A stretch of 64,000 nucleotides of DNA from Gemmatimonadota bacterium (GTDB taxonomy: Bacteria; JAAXHH01): contig VXMB01000009.1 in NCBI GenBank assembly GCA_009841265.1, forward strand, positions 479,911 through 543,910. Reading direction: 5' to 3'. Each line of letters opens with the position of its first letter. The first letter of the stretch is position 1. Under the pieces are notes generated by a model. It saw nothing but the letters and a program-made list of their open reading frames with translations, had not been told where the DNA came from and did not search any database. Below, in pieces: positions 27,457-35,914 of this stretch. The position numbers were made by a program, and so were the translations under genes.

Positions 27457-29030
27457 TACCTTCGCTCCCAGGGGCCGATCGGCACCTCGATCAAGGTCGG
27501 AGCGTCTGCCGTAACGGCCTCGCCCACGGCCGCCTCCAGCTGTGACGGGTCCGCGGCCAGAACCCCCCTTGCGCCATAGGCTTCGGCCAGTTTCACGAAA
27601 TCCGGATTGTGGAGTTCGGTACCGATGACGCGGCCGTCGAACTCTTCCAACTGGGCCCGCAACACGTTGCCGTAGGCGTTGTCGTTGAACACGACGGTCA
27701 CGACGTTGATGCCGTACTGCACGGCCGTGGCGAGTTCCTGGAGGTTGTAGAGGATGCCGCCGTCGCCGGAGACCACGACGACCGCGCGCTCGGGGCGTCC
27801 GATCTTGAGGCCGATGCCGACGGGGAACACGCTGCCGAGTGTGCCGTGGTGTGAGGAAGTCTGGTATCCCCTCGGGGACTGGGCATGGTAGTAGTTCCGG
27901 CCGTAATATCCCATCTGGTTCATCCCGCCCACGAAGATGCCGTCATCGGGAATCGCCGCGCGCATGGCGTCCATGAAAGCGCCCTGGGGCTGGAGTTGTT
28001 CCGCCGGACCGAAACGGTGGGCGTTGATCGCCTGGATGTCCTCGGTGACGTTGGGCCTCGGCGCGGACAGGCCGGCCAGGTTGTCGTACAGGACCTCCAG
28101 ACTCAGTGCGGCTTCGCCCAGGATGCCGTGAGTATGGCTTCCGTCCTGGTTGATCTCGTCGGGGTCGTCGTCGATCCGGATCACCGTCTGTCCATCCAGT
28201 CGCGCGCTCAGGTCGGTCGCCGTGCCCACGGCAAGGATCACGTCGCATTCGTCCACCCGGTCCTTCAGCGGCCTGAACCGCGCCTCGAACATCCCCAGCG
28301 AAAGCGGATGCCGCGCCGGAAGGATGCCCTTACCGCTGCGGCTGCTGACGACCGGGCTGCCCAGGTGCTCGGCGATCTTCCGGACCAGCGGCGCGCCTTC
28401 CGACGCCCCGGCGCCGACCCAGATCAGGGGCCGTTTCGATTCCGCGAGCAGCCGGGCCGCGTGCGCCAGTCGGCCGGCGTCTCCCGCCGCGGGCGAGTAC
28501 GCCGCCGCTTCCTGCAGGCGGACCTCCTCCTCGGCCCTGAAAACGTGGGGTCCGATCTCCAGGACGACGGGCCGTTTCCGCGGGGTGCTGAGCTGGCGGA
28601 ACGCCTCCCGGACCAGGCCGGGGACGTCGCATGGCGATTCCGCACGACCCGCCCACTTCGAATAGGCGCCGTAGTCACCCAGGCTGTCGTGCCGGGGCCG
28701 GCCGGGTATGGACACGCCGTGGTGGTCTCCGGTGACCAGCAGTACGGGCGAGGATTGCGCGAAAGCGGTGGCCAGTCCAGCGGTGGTGTTGAAGAACCCG
28801 GGGCCTTCGACCGCGATACCCACGCCCGGCTTGCCGCTCACGCGGGCGTAGCCATCGGCGATGTAGCTGATCGCCTGTTCGTTCCGCGTGGTGATGTACC
28901 GCATGCCCTCCTGCCGGTAGATCGCGTCGATGGCTTCGTATTGGCCGGCGCCGGGCAGTCCGAAGACGACCTCGACGCCGTTGGCGTGCAGGGACCGGAC
29001 GAGGGTCTCGCCGCCGTTCATGACGGGCAT
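27453..29030 (-). CDS. Thiamine pyrophosphate-dependent enzyme (acetolactate synthase-like)
   Basis: The 525-residue protein has the three-domain layout of acetolactate synthase relatives. The N-terminal Pyr domain has FGLPGAGQYEAI and the activating Glu in RNEQAISYIADGYAR. A central Rossmann-like domain follows (KRPLIWVGAGASEGA). The C-terminal PP domain has GDGGILYNLQELATAV ending in FNDNAYG, the thiamine diphosphate/Mg motif. It is somewhat shorter than IlvB and no small subunit gene is nearby. The reaction could be decarboxylation or carboligation of a 2-oxo acid; benzoylformate or sulfopyruvate-type activity is not excluded. The permease upstream is 63 bp away. Confidence 0.82.
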   Translation of the reverse strand: MPVMNGGETLVRSLHANGVEVVFGLPGAGQYEAIDAIYRQEGMRYITTRNEQAISYIADGYARVSGKPGVGIAVEGPGFFNTTAGLATAFAQSSPVLLVTGDHHGVSIPGRPRHDSLGDYGAYSKWAGRAESPCDVPGLVREAFRQLSTPRKRPVVLEIGPHVFRAEEEVRLQEAAAYSPAAGDAGRLAHAARLLAESKRPLIWVGAGASEGAPLVRKIAEHLGSPVVSSRSGKGILPARHPLSLGMFEARFRPLKDRVDECDVILAVGTATDLSARLDGQTVIRIDDDPDEINQDGSHTHGILGEAALSLEVLYDNLAGLSAPRPNVTEDIQAINAHRFGPAEQLQPQGAFMDAMRAAIPDDGIFVGGMNQMGYYGRNYYHAQSPRGYQTSSHHGTLGSVFPVGIGLKIGRPERAVVVVSGDGGILYNLQELATAVQYGINVVTVVFNDNAYGNVLRAQLEEFDGRVIGTELHNPDFVKLAEAYGARGVLAADPSQLEAAVGEAVTADAPTLIEVPIGPWERRY

Positions 29031-29093
29031 CGGTAACTCCTCTTTTCATTGATCTGTGTTTTAATCACTAACCTGAAGCCTGCAATCTGAAGT

Positions 29094-30494
29094 CTATGCA
29101 CTGGCCGCCTGCCTGCGGAACCACAGCAGGTACACCGGCACGCCGAGGAGCAGGACGATAATGCCCGGCAGGGCGTCGCCGAAGCTGAAAACGACCGTCG
29201 ATATGATGTATCCGAGGGATACCACGATAAAGAAGAGCGGTGTGACGGGGTAGCCCCACACCTTGAATGGTCGGGGTTCGTCAGGATACTTCCGGCGGAG
29301 GATGAACACGGCGATCACGGTCAACACGTAGAACACGAACAACACGTACATCACGGCCAGGACGATTTCCATGAAGTTCCCGACGAGGCTCCACGCCATG
29401 CCCAGGATGGTCAGGGTGGTGATCGTTCGCGACGGGGTCCGGAACCTGGGATGCACCCGGGTGAACCAGCCGAAGAAGAGGCGCTCACGGGCCATGCCGT
29501 AGGCGATGCGCGGCATGTACATGATGTTGGCGTTCAGGGTTCCGAAGGTGGCGACGATCACCGCCAGAGAGGTGAGCGATCCGCCGATCGGACCGATCAG
29601 CCTTTCCGCTACCTCGGCGGCGATCTGATTCGACCCGGCGATTTCGTCGATGCTCATGACGTAGAGGTATGCCCAGTTGACGGCCAGGTAGACCAGCATG
29701 CAGAGGCTCAGCCCGATGATGATGGCCAGGGGCAGTACGCGGCGAGGGTCCTTCACCTCACCGGCGACGTTGTTCGTGTTGTACCAGCCGTTGTACGAGA
29801 ACAGGATGCCGACCATGGCCGTTCCCAGCGCACCGAAAAGACTCATCTCCCGGCCCGTGGCCGACGGCGTTGAGAAATGCTCCGCGGACCCGCCGACGAT
29901 CAGGGCGAGGAACACCAGGCCCAGCAGGGCCGCGACCTTGGCGAAGGTGGACACATTGGATATGAACCCACCGAATCGCACGCCCGCATAATTGACGGCT
30001 CCGAGCAGGGCCAGGACGGCGAAGATCGCCAGGTGCTGGGTCGAGACCATTACCGGTCCAGCCTGCAGCAGCACGTGCTCCAGGGAGATATCCGGTACGA
30101 AGTAACCGAGGTACGAGGTGCAGATCATGGCGACGGCGGCCAGCGCGCCGGGACAGATCACGGCGGTTTCCGTCCACCCGTAGAGAAAGGACACGTAGGG
30201 GGGATAGGATTCCCGCAGGTACACGATGATGCCGCCCGTACGGGGCATCATGGCGCCCAGTTCGGCAAAGCACAGCGCACCCGAGAAGCAGAGCAGGCCG
30301 CCGATGACCCAGACCAGCAGGAACAGTTCAGGAGAGCCCAGTACGGCCGCGATGCCCGCGGGCGCGCCGAATATGCCGGATCCGATGATGCCGCCGACGA
30401 TGATCGTCGTGGCCGCGACCAGGCCGAGATCCCGGGCCAGCTCGGTCTCGAGTTGAAATCGACTTCCGACGCGATCGGGTGATGATTCAGCCAT
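29094..30494 (-). CDS. APC superfamily amino acid permease
   Basis: The 466-residue membrane protein has about twelve hydrophobic helices. Helix 1 carries GGIIGSGIF, the substrate-backbone-binding loop of amino acid/polyamine/organocation permeases, followed by GALCFAELGAMMPRTGGIIV. The helix 6 region has FSYNGWYNTNNVAGEVKDPR, as in the LAT (SLC7-like) branch. It likely exchanges or imports an amino acid across the inner membrane. It is upstream of the TPP-enzyme gene and probably on one transcript with it, which could link uptake to breakdown (inference). Confidence 0.9.
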   Translation of the reverse strand: MAESSPDRVGSRFQLETELARDLGLVAATTIIVGGIIGSGIFGAPAGIAAVLGSPELFLLVWVIGGLLCFSGALCFAELGAMMPRTGGIIVYLRESYPPYVSFLYGWTETAVICPGALAAVAMICTSYLGYFVPDISLEHVLLQAGPVMVSTQHLAIFAVLALLGAVNYAGVRFGGFISNVSTFAKVAALLGLVFLALIVGGSAEHFSTPSATGREMSLFGALGTAMVGILFSYNGWYNTNNVAGEVKDPRRVLPLAIIIGLSLCMLVYLAVNWAYLYVMSIDEIAGSNQIAAEVAERLIGPIGGSLTSLAVIVATFGTLNANIMYMPRIAYGMARERLFFGWFTRVHPRFRTPSRTITTLTILGMAWSLVGNFMEIVLAVMYVLFVFYVLTVIAVFILRRKYPDEPRPFKVWGYPVTPLFFIVVSLGYIISTVVFSFGDALPGIIVLLLGVPVYLLWFRRQAASA

Positions 30495-30613
30495 GGCCTT
30501 CCTCCGTTGCCGTCACGCACGGTTATTCGGATCGTTTGTTAAAGTCGAAGAAACTTAAAACAAATTGGACGCGGGATGATCGTCAAGGACAATATACCCC
30601 GCGTACAACCGCT

Positions 30614-30642
30614 TTGACAGGGTCCCTGAAAAATGGTATATT
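30614..30642 (+). promoter_or_regulatory. Near-consensus promoter of the UPF0200-like kinase gene
   Basis: TTGACA (30614-30619), a 17-bp spacer and TATATT (30637-30642). Transcription would start near 30649, about 39 bp ahead of the ATG at 30688. The opposing permease gene may use a weaker TTGACG (30586-30581, minus). Confidence 0.7.
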
Positions 30643-30687
30643 CTGCCCGGTTTTCGTCTTCCTTCTCTGCAACCAGGCGGACCTGAA

Positions 30688-31269
30688 ATGCACCTAATCG
30701 TCGCCATCGTAGGCATGACCGGATCGGGGAAATCGACGGCTGCCGAATGTCTGGTCGACCGGGGCTGGCGCCATATCCGTTTTGGCCAGGTGACCATCGA
30801 CCGGCTCAGGGCGGAAGGCCGGGACGTGAATCCGGAGAACGAGAAGGAGATGCGGGAAGGGTTGCGGCGCGAACACGGGATGGGCGCCTTCGCGCTGCTT
30901 TCGCTGCCCGCCATCGAGGAAGGGCTGAAACACGGCCACGTGGTGATCGACGGGCTGTATTCGTGGTCGGAACACAAGATCCTGAAGGAGACCTTCGGCG
31001 ACCGCATCCACGTGGTGGCCGTGGTCTCTTCGCCGAAGACCCGCTACCGCAGGCTGGAGCACCGGACCCACGACGCGCGGACGGACCCCCAGTTCCGGAT
31101 GCGTCCCCTCACGGCGGACGAGGCGCGAAAGCGGGACCACGCGGAGATCGAGAACATCGAGAAGGGCGGCCCCATCGCCATGGCGGACTTCACCGTCGTC
31201 AACGAATCGGCCCCGGAGGACCTGATCGACGCCGTCCTGGCCTACGTGGATCGCGTCACTTCAACGTAA
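30688..31269 (+). CDS. P-loop kinase of the UPF0200/dephospho-CoA-kinase-like type
   Basis: The 193-residue protein opens with LIVAIVGMTGSGKST (P-loop 9-16). The order of later motifs recalls the UPF0200 nucleotide-kinase-like family, best known from archaea: GLRREHGMGAFA, HVVIDGLYSWSEH, VSSPKTRYRRLEHR, KRDHAEIENI and ADFTVVNES. The reaction is unknown; relatives resemble dephospho-CoA and adenylate kinases. It is a single-gene unit with its own strong promoter and converges on the Gfo/Idh gene. The family call is from motif order, so moderate. Confidence 0.72.
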   Translation: MHLIVAIVGMTGSGKSTAAECLVDRGWRHIRFGQVTIDRLRAEGRDVNPENEKEMREGLRREHGMGAFALLSLPAIEEGLKHGHVVIDGLYSWSEHKILKETFGDRIHVVAVVSSPKTRYRRLEHRTHDARTDPQFRMRPLTADEARKRDHAEIENIEKGGPIAMADFTVVNESAPEDLIDAVLAYVDRVTST

Positions 31270-31320
31270 CAGGCCTTCCGCCTAACACTCACCCGCGGGA
31301 GACCCCTCTCCTACAGGGGC

Positions 31321-32352
31321 TTACAATGGCAGGGCGATGGCCTTGCCCTCCGACATGCTCCGGGTTACGGCCTCGGTGAATTCCATGTACTTGACCCCGA
31401 CGTCGAAGGGCGTGTGGGACACCTTCTCGAGGCCGCGTATGGCATTGATGAATTCCTCTTCCACCCGCCATTCCCCGTGGTCCTCGGACCGGATCTCGAT
31501 TTCGGACAGGGCGTCGTCGCCCCGGCGGGCTCCGTAGAGCTTGCTGTCGCCCATGCGGATCGTGCCCTCGCTGCCGTAAATCGTGGCTTCGCTTTCGTTG
31601 GCCAAGCCCTGGACGGTCGAAATCTTGACATAGGCCGACGCGCCGCAGATCATGTCCATCACGATGTCGATATGCTCCGGCACCCTGACGGCGCGCATCA
31701 CGCCCGTTTCGGCGTCGCGGCGCATCTTCGTGAAGGTCTTGCCCTGGGCGAAAACCGAAAGCGGATCCCCGACCCAGCGCCGCATGGCCTCGTACCAGAT
31801 GCCCATGGTCATGATGTTCATGCCGCTGTAGTCCGTGTTCTGTCGCCAATGCATGGGACCGTCGCTGTCGATGAATTCGCTGCCGGAGGAGCGGAGTTCC
31901 ACGCTGAGGATCTCGCCCACGTACCCTTCCGCGATCAGGCGCTGGATGGTCTTGTCTGCCCACAGCGTCATGGGGGAAGGCACGATCTGGGCGACGAGGT
32001 CCGGGTTGTTCTGCGCGGCGTCGTGCATGAGCTGGGCCTCTTCGTAGTTCATGGCCATACGCGCTTCGCAAAGGATGTGCTTGCCGTTCGCCAGGGCCGC
32101 CATGCTCGTGGCGCAGTGAAGATAGGGCCAGGTCCCCACGACGATGGCGTCCGTATCTTCGGCCTCGATCAGCTCGGTCCACGTTTCGTAGGTCTTCGGA
32201 ATGACGAACTGCTTCGCCACCCGCTCCGACGACGCCCGGCTTCGGTTGCACACGCTGACGATCTTCACGCCTTCAATGGCCTGCAGCTTCGGTATGTGCA
32301 TGGTCACGGTATTGGTGCCGGCGCCGACCACGCCTACCCGGATGGTATCCAT
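31321..32352 (-). CDS. Gfo/Idh/MocA family oxidoreductase
   Basis: The 343-residue protein has the Rossmann start IRVGVVGAGTNTVTMHIPKL, then IVVGTWPYLHCATSMAALAN and GKHILCEARMAMN. The catalytic Lys of the common EKP motif is not visible; the equivalent segment reads CEAR, which is notable. The C-terminal half follows the family pattern with IDSDGPMHWRQNTDYSG. It is the last gene of the minus-strand hydrolase set, 39 bp after the SGNH hydrolase. The missing Lys raises the question whether it is a dehydrogenase or a binding or altered-chemistry member. Confidence 0.83.
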   Translation of the reverse strand: MDTIRVGVVGAGTNTVTMHIPKLQAIEGVKIVSVCNRSRASSERVAKQFVIPKTYETWTELIEAEDTDAIVVGTWPYLHCATSMAALANGKHILCEARMAMNYEEAQLMHDAAQNNPDLVAQIVPSPMTLWADKTIQRLIAEGYVGEILSVELRSSGSEFIDSDGPMHWRQNTDYSGMNIMTMGIWYEAMRRWVGDPLSVFAQGKTFTKMRRDAETGVMRAVRVPEHIDIVMDMICGASAYVKISTVQGLANESEATIYGSEGTIRMGDSKLYGARRGDDALSEIEIRSEDHGEWRVEEEFINAIRGLEKVSHTPFDVGVKYMEFTEAVTRSMSEGKAIALPL

Positions 32353-32391
32353 TCGTTTCCCCTTTTGGTCTGCTGGATGAAGTTTAAAAAA

Positions 32392-33384
32392 CTACGTTCT
32401 GCGCGCACGGATGATGTCCGCGAGGTTCCGCGCCATCTCCTCGAAACCGGCGGGCGCGGGATGCACGAGGTCCACCGTGAGGCCGTTGTTGGACCGGAGC
32501 ATGGCGTCTCCCGGGATATGCACGAGCTTCGGGCGGTTCAATTCCAGCACCCGTTCCGCCACGATGGACCGGAAGGTCTGGCATTTTTCGACGCCCGTAA
32601 AATCATACCGGCACGGAAAGATGTCAATGCAGAAGATCCAGTCGTCGGGATGGGCGTCGGCAATCGTGGTCACGAAGTACGCGACGCGGTTATAAAACTC
32701 GTCCACGGTGAAGGACTGCACGACGTTGATACCCATCTCCAGCGTGGCGAAGTGCCAGTCCGTGCGTCCGGCGATGTAGTCCGCCATGCCCGCTTCCAGG
32801 TGGGCGCCTCCGCCGAATCCCAGGTTGAAGAGATCGGTGCCCAGCAACTCGGCGGTCCGGGCAGGATACGTTCCTGTGGGCCGGACGGCCGTGCTGCCGT
32901 GGGTGATCGACGAACCGTAGGCCAGGTACCGGGTCTGCGGCGCCTGGTCCGGTCTTGGCAGGGACGTGTCGCCTTCAATGGAGACCAGGCGGACCGCAGG
33001 CCGCCATGGCAGGACCACCCTGGTGAGGCCGGTATCGAACCGTGCATCGGACGGCGTGACCCGGCGCATGTCCGCTTCGGACTCGGGGCGCACAACGGTG
33101 ATTCGCGTCGGGGTCGCGTCGACGATGTGCAGGGCGCTGAAGAAGTCGCCCTGGTACACTTCCGCGAGCGTCGGGCCGTCGGGGCTCTGGAGCGTGATAG
33201 CCGCCTCCGGTCCCTCCAGGTTGAACCGGATCTCGCACCCGGTGGCCTGCAGGGCGTTGTTCTTCGCCGATTCGTTCAGCGTCACGCGCAGGTCGTTCGG
33301 CACGCGGCAACAGATACTGCCCGCGCCTCCGGGGTCGTCCAGCAGTTCGTGTACGTTGTGCAGTTCTGCCTGGCCGAGAATCAC
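32392..33384 (-). CDS. SGNH/GDSL-type hydrolase with N-terminal beta domain
   Basis: I place the start at GTG 33384 behind AGGAGG five bases upstream, giving 330 residues; the much longer open frame upstream is a shadow of the next gene. The first half is beta-rich (about 1-125). The SGNH catalytic half has YGSSITHGS with the nucleophile Ser, FGGGAHLEAG (block II), EMGINVVQSF (block III, Asn) and VDLVHPAPAGF with the Asp and His of block V. Such enzymes are carbohydrate or acyl esterases. It sits 14 bp after the amidohydrolase gene and is probably translated from the same message. Confidence 0.85.
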   Translation of the reverse strand: MILGQAELHNVHELLDDPGGAGSICCRVPNDLRVTLNESAKNNALQATGCEIRFNLEGPEAAITLQSPDGPTLAEVYQGDFFSALHIVDATPTRITVVRPESEADMRRVTPSDARFDTGLTRVVLPWRPAVRLVSIEGDTSLPRPDQAPQTRYLAYGSSITHGSTAVRPTGTYPARTAELLGTDLFNLGFGGGAHLEAGMADYIAGRTDWHFATLEMGINVVQSFTVDEFYNRVAYFVTTIADAHPDDWIFCIDIFPCRYDFTGVEKCQTFRSIVAERVLELNRPKLVHIPGDAMLRSNNGLTVDLVHPAPAGFEEMARNLADIIRARRT

Positions 33385-33398
33385 GTGAACCTCCTGTC

Positions 33399-34148
33399 CT
33401 AGATATTCAGCAGCCGGGCCGCGTTTTCGCCCAGTGCCATGCGTTTCGCCTCGTCGGATATCCGGGCCGTGATGATCTTGCCGATCTGAGGCCGCGGATC
33501 CATCAGGGGCATGTCCGATCCGTACAGCACGCGGTCGGCCCCGCCCTTTTCCACCAGTTCCTCGATCACGCCGGGTGTCCGGTACGTCGAGCAGGTCTCG
33601 AGGTAGACATTCGGGTACTTCTGCGCGGCGGCGATGGCCTCCGCGCGGGCCTCGGGCACGTTGCCGCAGTGGGCGGAGACGAAGTTCACCCGGGGGTAGG
33701 CCGGTGCGAGGTCTTCGAAGTAACGGGGCCGGCTGTTGATGAAGTGGTCCGTGTGAAAAATGATGGCCAGCCCCCGGTCCTGGGCGAACTCGTAGATCGG
33801 ATGCCAGGGTTCCTCGTTGAAGGGCCAGGGCGTATAGGGCGGGTAGAGCTTGATGGCCGGGAACCCCAGTTTGTCGATCGCCCTCTCCAGTTCGGCAACC
33901 ATGCGTTCGGGCATTGTCGGCGAGACATAGGCGAAACCGACGAAGCGGTCCGGGTTCCTGGCGACGAATTTCGCCGTCAGATCGTTGCCCGTGGTCCCGT
34001 CCGGATGAAATATGTGGAACAGGCACGCGATATCGATGCCGACGGCGTCCATGGCCCCCAGGAGGAGTTCAGGGTCGTCCACCATGCCATACCGTTCCCA
34101 TCTTCCCGTGTGACCGTGGTAGTCGATCACCCTCGTACCGTCTATCAT
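33399..34148 (-). CDS. Amidohydrolase-related (amidohydrolase_2) protein
   Basis: I choose ATG 34148 (249 residues), which overlaps the upstream stop as ATGA and has GGAGGGG before it. Motifs: VIDYHGHTG (metal-binding HxH), FPAIKLYPPYTPWPFN, AIIFHTDHF, FVSAHCGNVPEA and LYGSDMPLMDP with the catalytic Asp. These fit the amidohydrolase_2 group, which includes decarboxylases such as ACMSD and lactonases for sugars. The exact substrate is unknown. Together with its overlapping relative upstream it may act on one pathway. Confidence 0.86.
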   Translation of the reverse strand: MIDGTRVIDYHGHTGRWERYGMVDDPELLLGAMDAVGIDIACLFHIFHPDGTTGNDLTAKFVARNPDRFVGFAYVSPTMPERMVAELERAIDKLGFPAIKLYPPYTPWPFNEEPWHPIYEFAQDRGLAIIFHTDHFINSRPRYFEDLAPAYPRVNFVSAHCGNVPEARAEAIAAAQKYPNVYLETCSTYRTPGVIEELVEKGGADRVLYGSDMPLMDPRPQIGKIITARISDEAKRMALGENAARLLNI

Positions 34149-34906
34149 GACCCCTCCCCGAGTCCGAGCAGCCGCTCGACGTTTCCCGCGCAGATCCGCG
34201 CGAGTGCATCCTCGCCCATGCGCGTGTGGTGCAGGTAGAAAAGGATCGGCCCCATGGCGTACCGGGGATACCACGAGCCGTAGACGAACCGGCCCGCGCC
34301 GAACCGATCCACGAGGGCCTCTACTTCACCGATGGGTTCGTAGCGGCTGAGTTCCAGCACGGCACGGGGACTCGCTTCCAGCAGCCCGCGAACGACCAGC
34401 GCGTGGGTATAGTGCGCGCCGACGAGCACGGCGTGCAGGTCCGGATAGGCCTTGAGCGTCGTGACCAGGTGGTCTGTTTCCACGTCCATCAGCGGGATCC
34501 AGATTGGGATCCCGGCGTCTGAAAGAAAGGTCAGGAGATCGTCGTAACCCCATGGGAGAAAGGGAAGTCCGGCGGACTGGCAGTCGTGCAGCCGGACGGA
34601 ACGCACCCGGCCCTGGCCGTGGAGTTCCGCGATCTGCTCGATGGAGATTTCCACCGGCGCGACTGACCACTGGGGGATCAGGCGTCCGTCCTCGTCGAGC
34701 CAGTCCTCCAGGTACCGGTTGCCGTCCGTCGGACTGATCTGTTCACCCTGGGCATGGTAGATCACGGCGCGCTTGACCCCGTGGAAATCCATTTCGTCGA
34801 GCAGTTGCGCGGGGCTCTGGCAGGGCGAAGGTCCGGTATGGTGATTGCCCACGCACACATTCGCGTCGATGACGGGCACGCGGGGCGAGAAGGTCAGTGA
34901 GGGCAT
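34145..34906 (-). CDS. Amidohydrolase-related protein with a weakened metal site
   Basis: From ATG 34906 the protein has 253 residues; an in-frame start at 34984 would add 26 residues without homology-like features. VIDANVCVGN stands where the HxH metal motif normally is, so the first two His are absent. AVLVGAHYTHALVVRG and FVYGSWYPRYAMG replace the usual H and GSDxP segments. The fold is clearly related to the adjacent gene, but several metal ligands are lost. It may be a non-catalytic partner or use a different mechanism (inference). Its stop overlaps the next start by 4 bp. Confidence 0.72.
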   Translation of the reverse strand: MPSLTFSPRVPVIDANVCVGNHHTGPSPCQSPAQLLDEMDFHGVKRAVIYHAQGEQISPTDGNRYLEDWLDEDGRLIPQWSVAPVEISIEQIAELHGQGRVRSVRLHDCQSAGLPFLPWGYDDLLTFLSDAGIPIWIPLMDVETDHLVTTLKAYPDLHAVLVGAHYTHALVVRGLLEASPRAVLELSRYEPIGEVEALVDRFGAGRFVYGSWYPRYAMGPILFYLHHTRMGEDALARICAGNVERLLGLGEGS

Positions 34907-34999
34907 GTGGAAGGAATTCCGTACGGATGGGTGGCTTGTGACATGACGTGTTTGGTTCTCTCGATATAGGTGGGAAGGTGACAACTCGCCGTACTGGAA

Positions 35000-35902
35000 C
35001 TATGACGGTCCGGCATCCATGCCCGGATGAATGCCGAAAGCCAGGTCGAACGCTTCCCAGAGTTCGGCCGAAATCGTCTCGGTGGCGGCCTCGTAGGCGT
35101 CGTGGACGTGCCGGATGCTCGCCGGCCCGAACATGACGATGCTGTCCACCGGTGCCGCCAGGCAGAACTGTATGGCCAGGTGGCGGATGTTGACGCCGTG
35201 CTCGCGGCACCAGGTCCAGATTCGATGCGCGCGTGGCTCGGACTCGGGATGCATGCCCCGCTCGCGATCCGGATCGGGCTCCTGTCCGGTCAGAAGTCCC
35301 ATGCCTTGCACACTGGCGAGGATGACTCCCGTTGACCGCTTCCTGGCCGCCGGAAAAATGGTGGCGGCGGCCGACTGGTTGACCAGGGTATAGTCCAGGA
35401 AGGTCAGGGACACGTCGCTGATGCCTTCGTCGATCAGCCGTACGTGCCAGTCATGGGAGCGGGCGCCGAGCCCTATGTTCCTGACCACGCCCTGCGATTT
35501 CATCTCGAGCAGCACGTCGAAAACCGCGCCTTTGCGCAGCAATTCCTCTACATCGGCCGGATCGTGCACGAGCACGCAGTCGAGGTAGTCTGTCTTCAGG
35601 GATCGCAGGCTCTGGTCCAGGCTCCACCTGGCGCCTTCTCCGGAGAAATCCTTCCTGCGTTCGGGATGGGTGCCGATCTTGGCCTGGAGATAGTAGGAGG
35701 ACCGGGGCACGCCGGAGAGCGCTTCGCCCCATTTCTCCTCGTTGTGGCCCGGATAGGTATCGAAATAGTTGACGCCCAGTTCCAGGGCGGTCTGGATGGC
35801 CTCGACCGCCTCGGGGCTTTCGTGCAGAAAGGCGGCTCCCATGGCCAGCGCCGCCGGACGCATGCCGGTACGCCCGAACGAGCGGGCGGGTAGGTTGTTC
35901 AC
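35000..35902 (-). CDS. Aldo/keto reductase
   Basis: The 300-residue protein starts at GTG 35902. It has the family barrel: SFGRTGMRPAALAMG, FDTYPGHNEEKWGEAL with catalytic Asp and Tyr, YLQAKIGTH with Lys, and LDCVLVHDPADVEE with His. The end, HDAYEAATETISAELWEAFD, matches the terminal helix of the family. It reduces carbonyls with NADPH; the substrate is unknown. The gene is 12 bp after the acidic-tail cupin gene and likely follows it on one transcript. It is distinct from the partial reductase at the left edge. Confidence 0.88.
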   Translation of the reverse strand: MNNLPARSFGRTGMRPAALAMGAAFLHESPEAVEAIQTALELGVNYFDTYPGHNEEKWGEALSGVPRSSYYLQAKIGTHPERRKDFSGEGARWSLDQSLRSLKTDYLDCVLVHDPADVEELLRKGAVFDVLLEMKSQGVVRNIGLGARSHDWHVRLIDEGISDVSLTFLDYTLVNQSAAATIFPAARKRSTGVILASVQGMGLLTGQEPDPDRERGMHPESEPRAHRIWTWCREHGVNIRHLAIQFCLAAPVDSIVMFGPASIRHVHDAYEAATETISAELWEAFDLAFGIHPGMDAGPS

Positions 35903-35914
35903 GTACGCTTTCGA

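Noticed and set aside
31306..31322. CCCCT/AGGGG hairpin between the kinase and Gfo/Idh genes as a terminator
   Set aside because: The stem is short and no T-run follows on either strand, so I cannot support a terminator call.
31414..33402. 662-codon open frame on the plus strand
   Set aside because: It covers two real minus-strand genes and their gap, with no family motifs of its own.
33385..34026. N-terminal extension of the SGNH hydrolase frame
   Set aside because: The upstream 214 codons are an off-frame reading of the amidohydrolase gene; a GTG with AGGAGG at 33384 gives a proper start.
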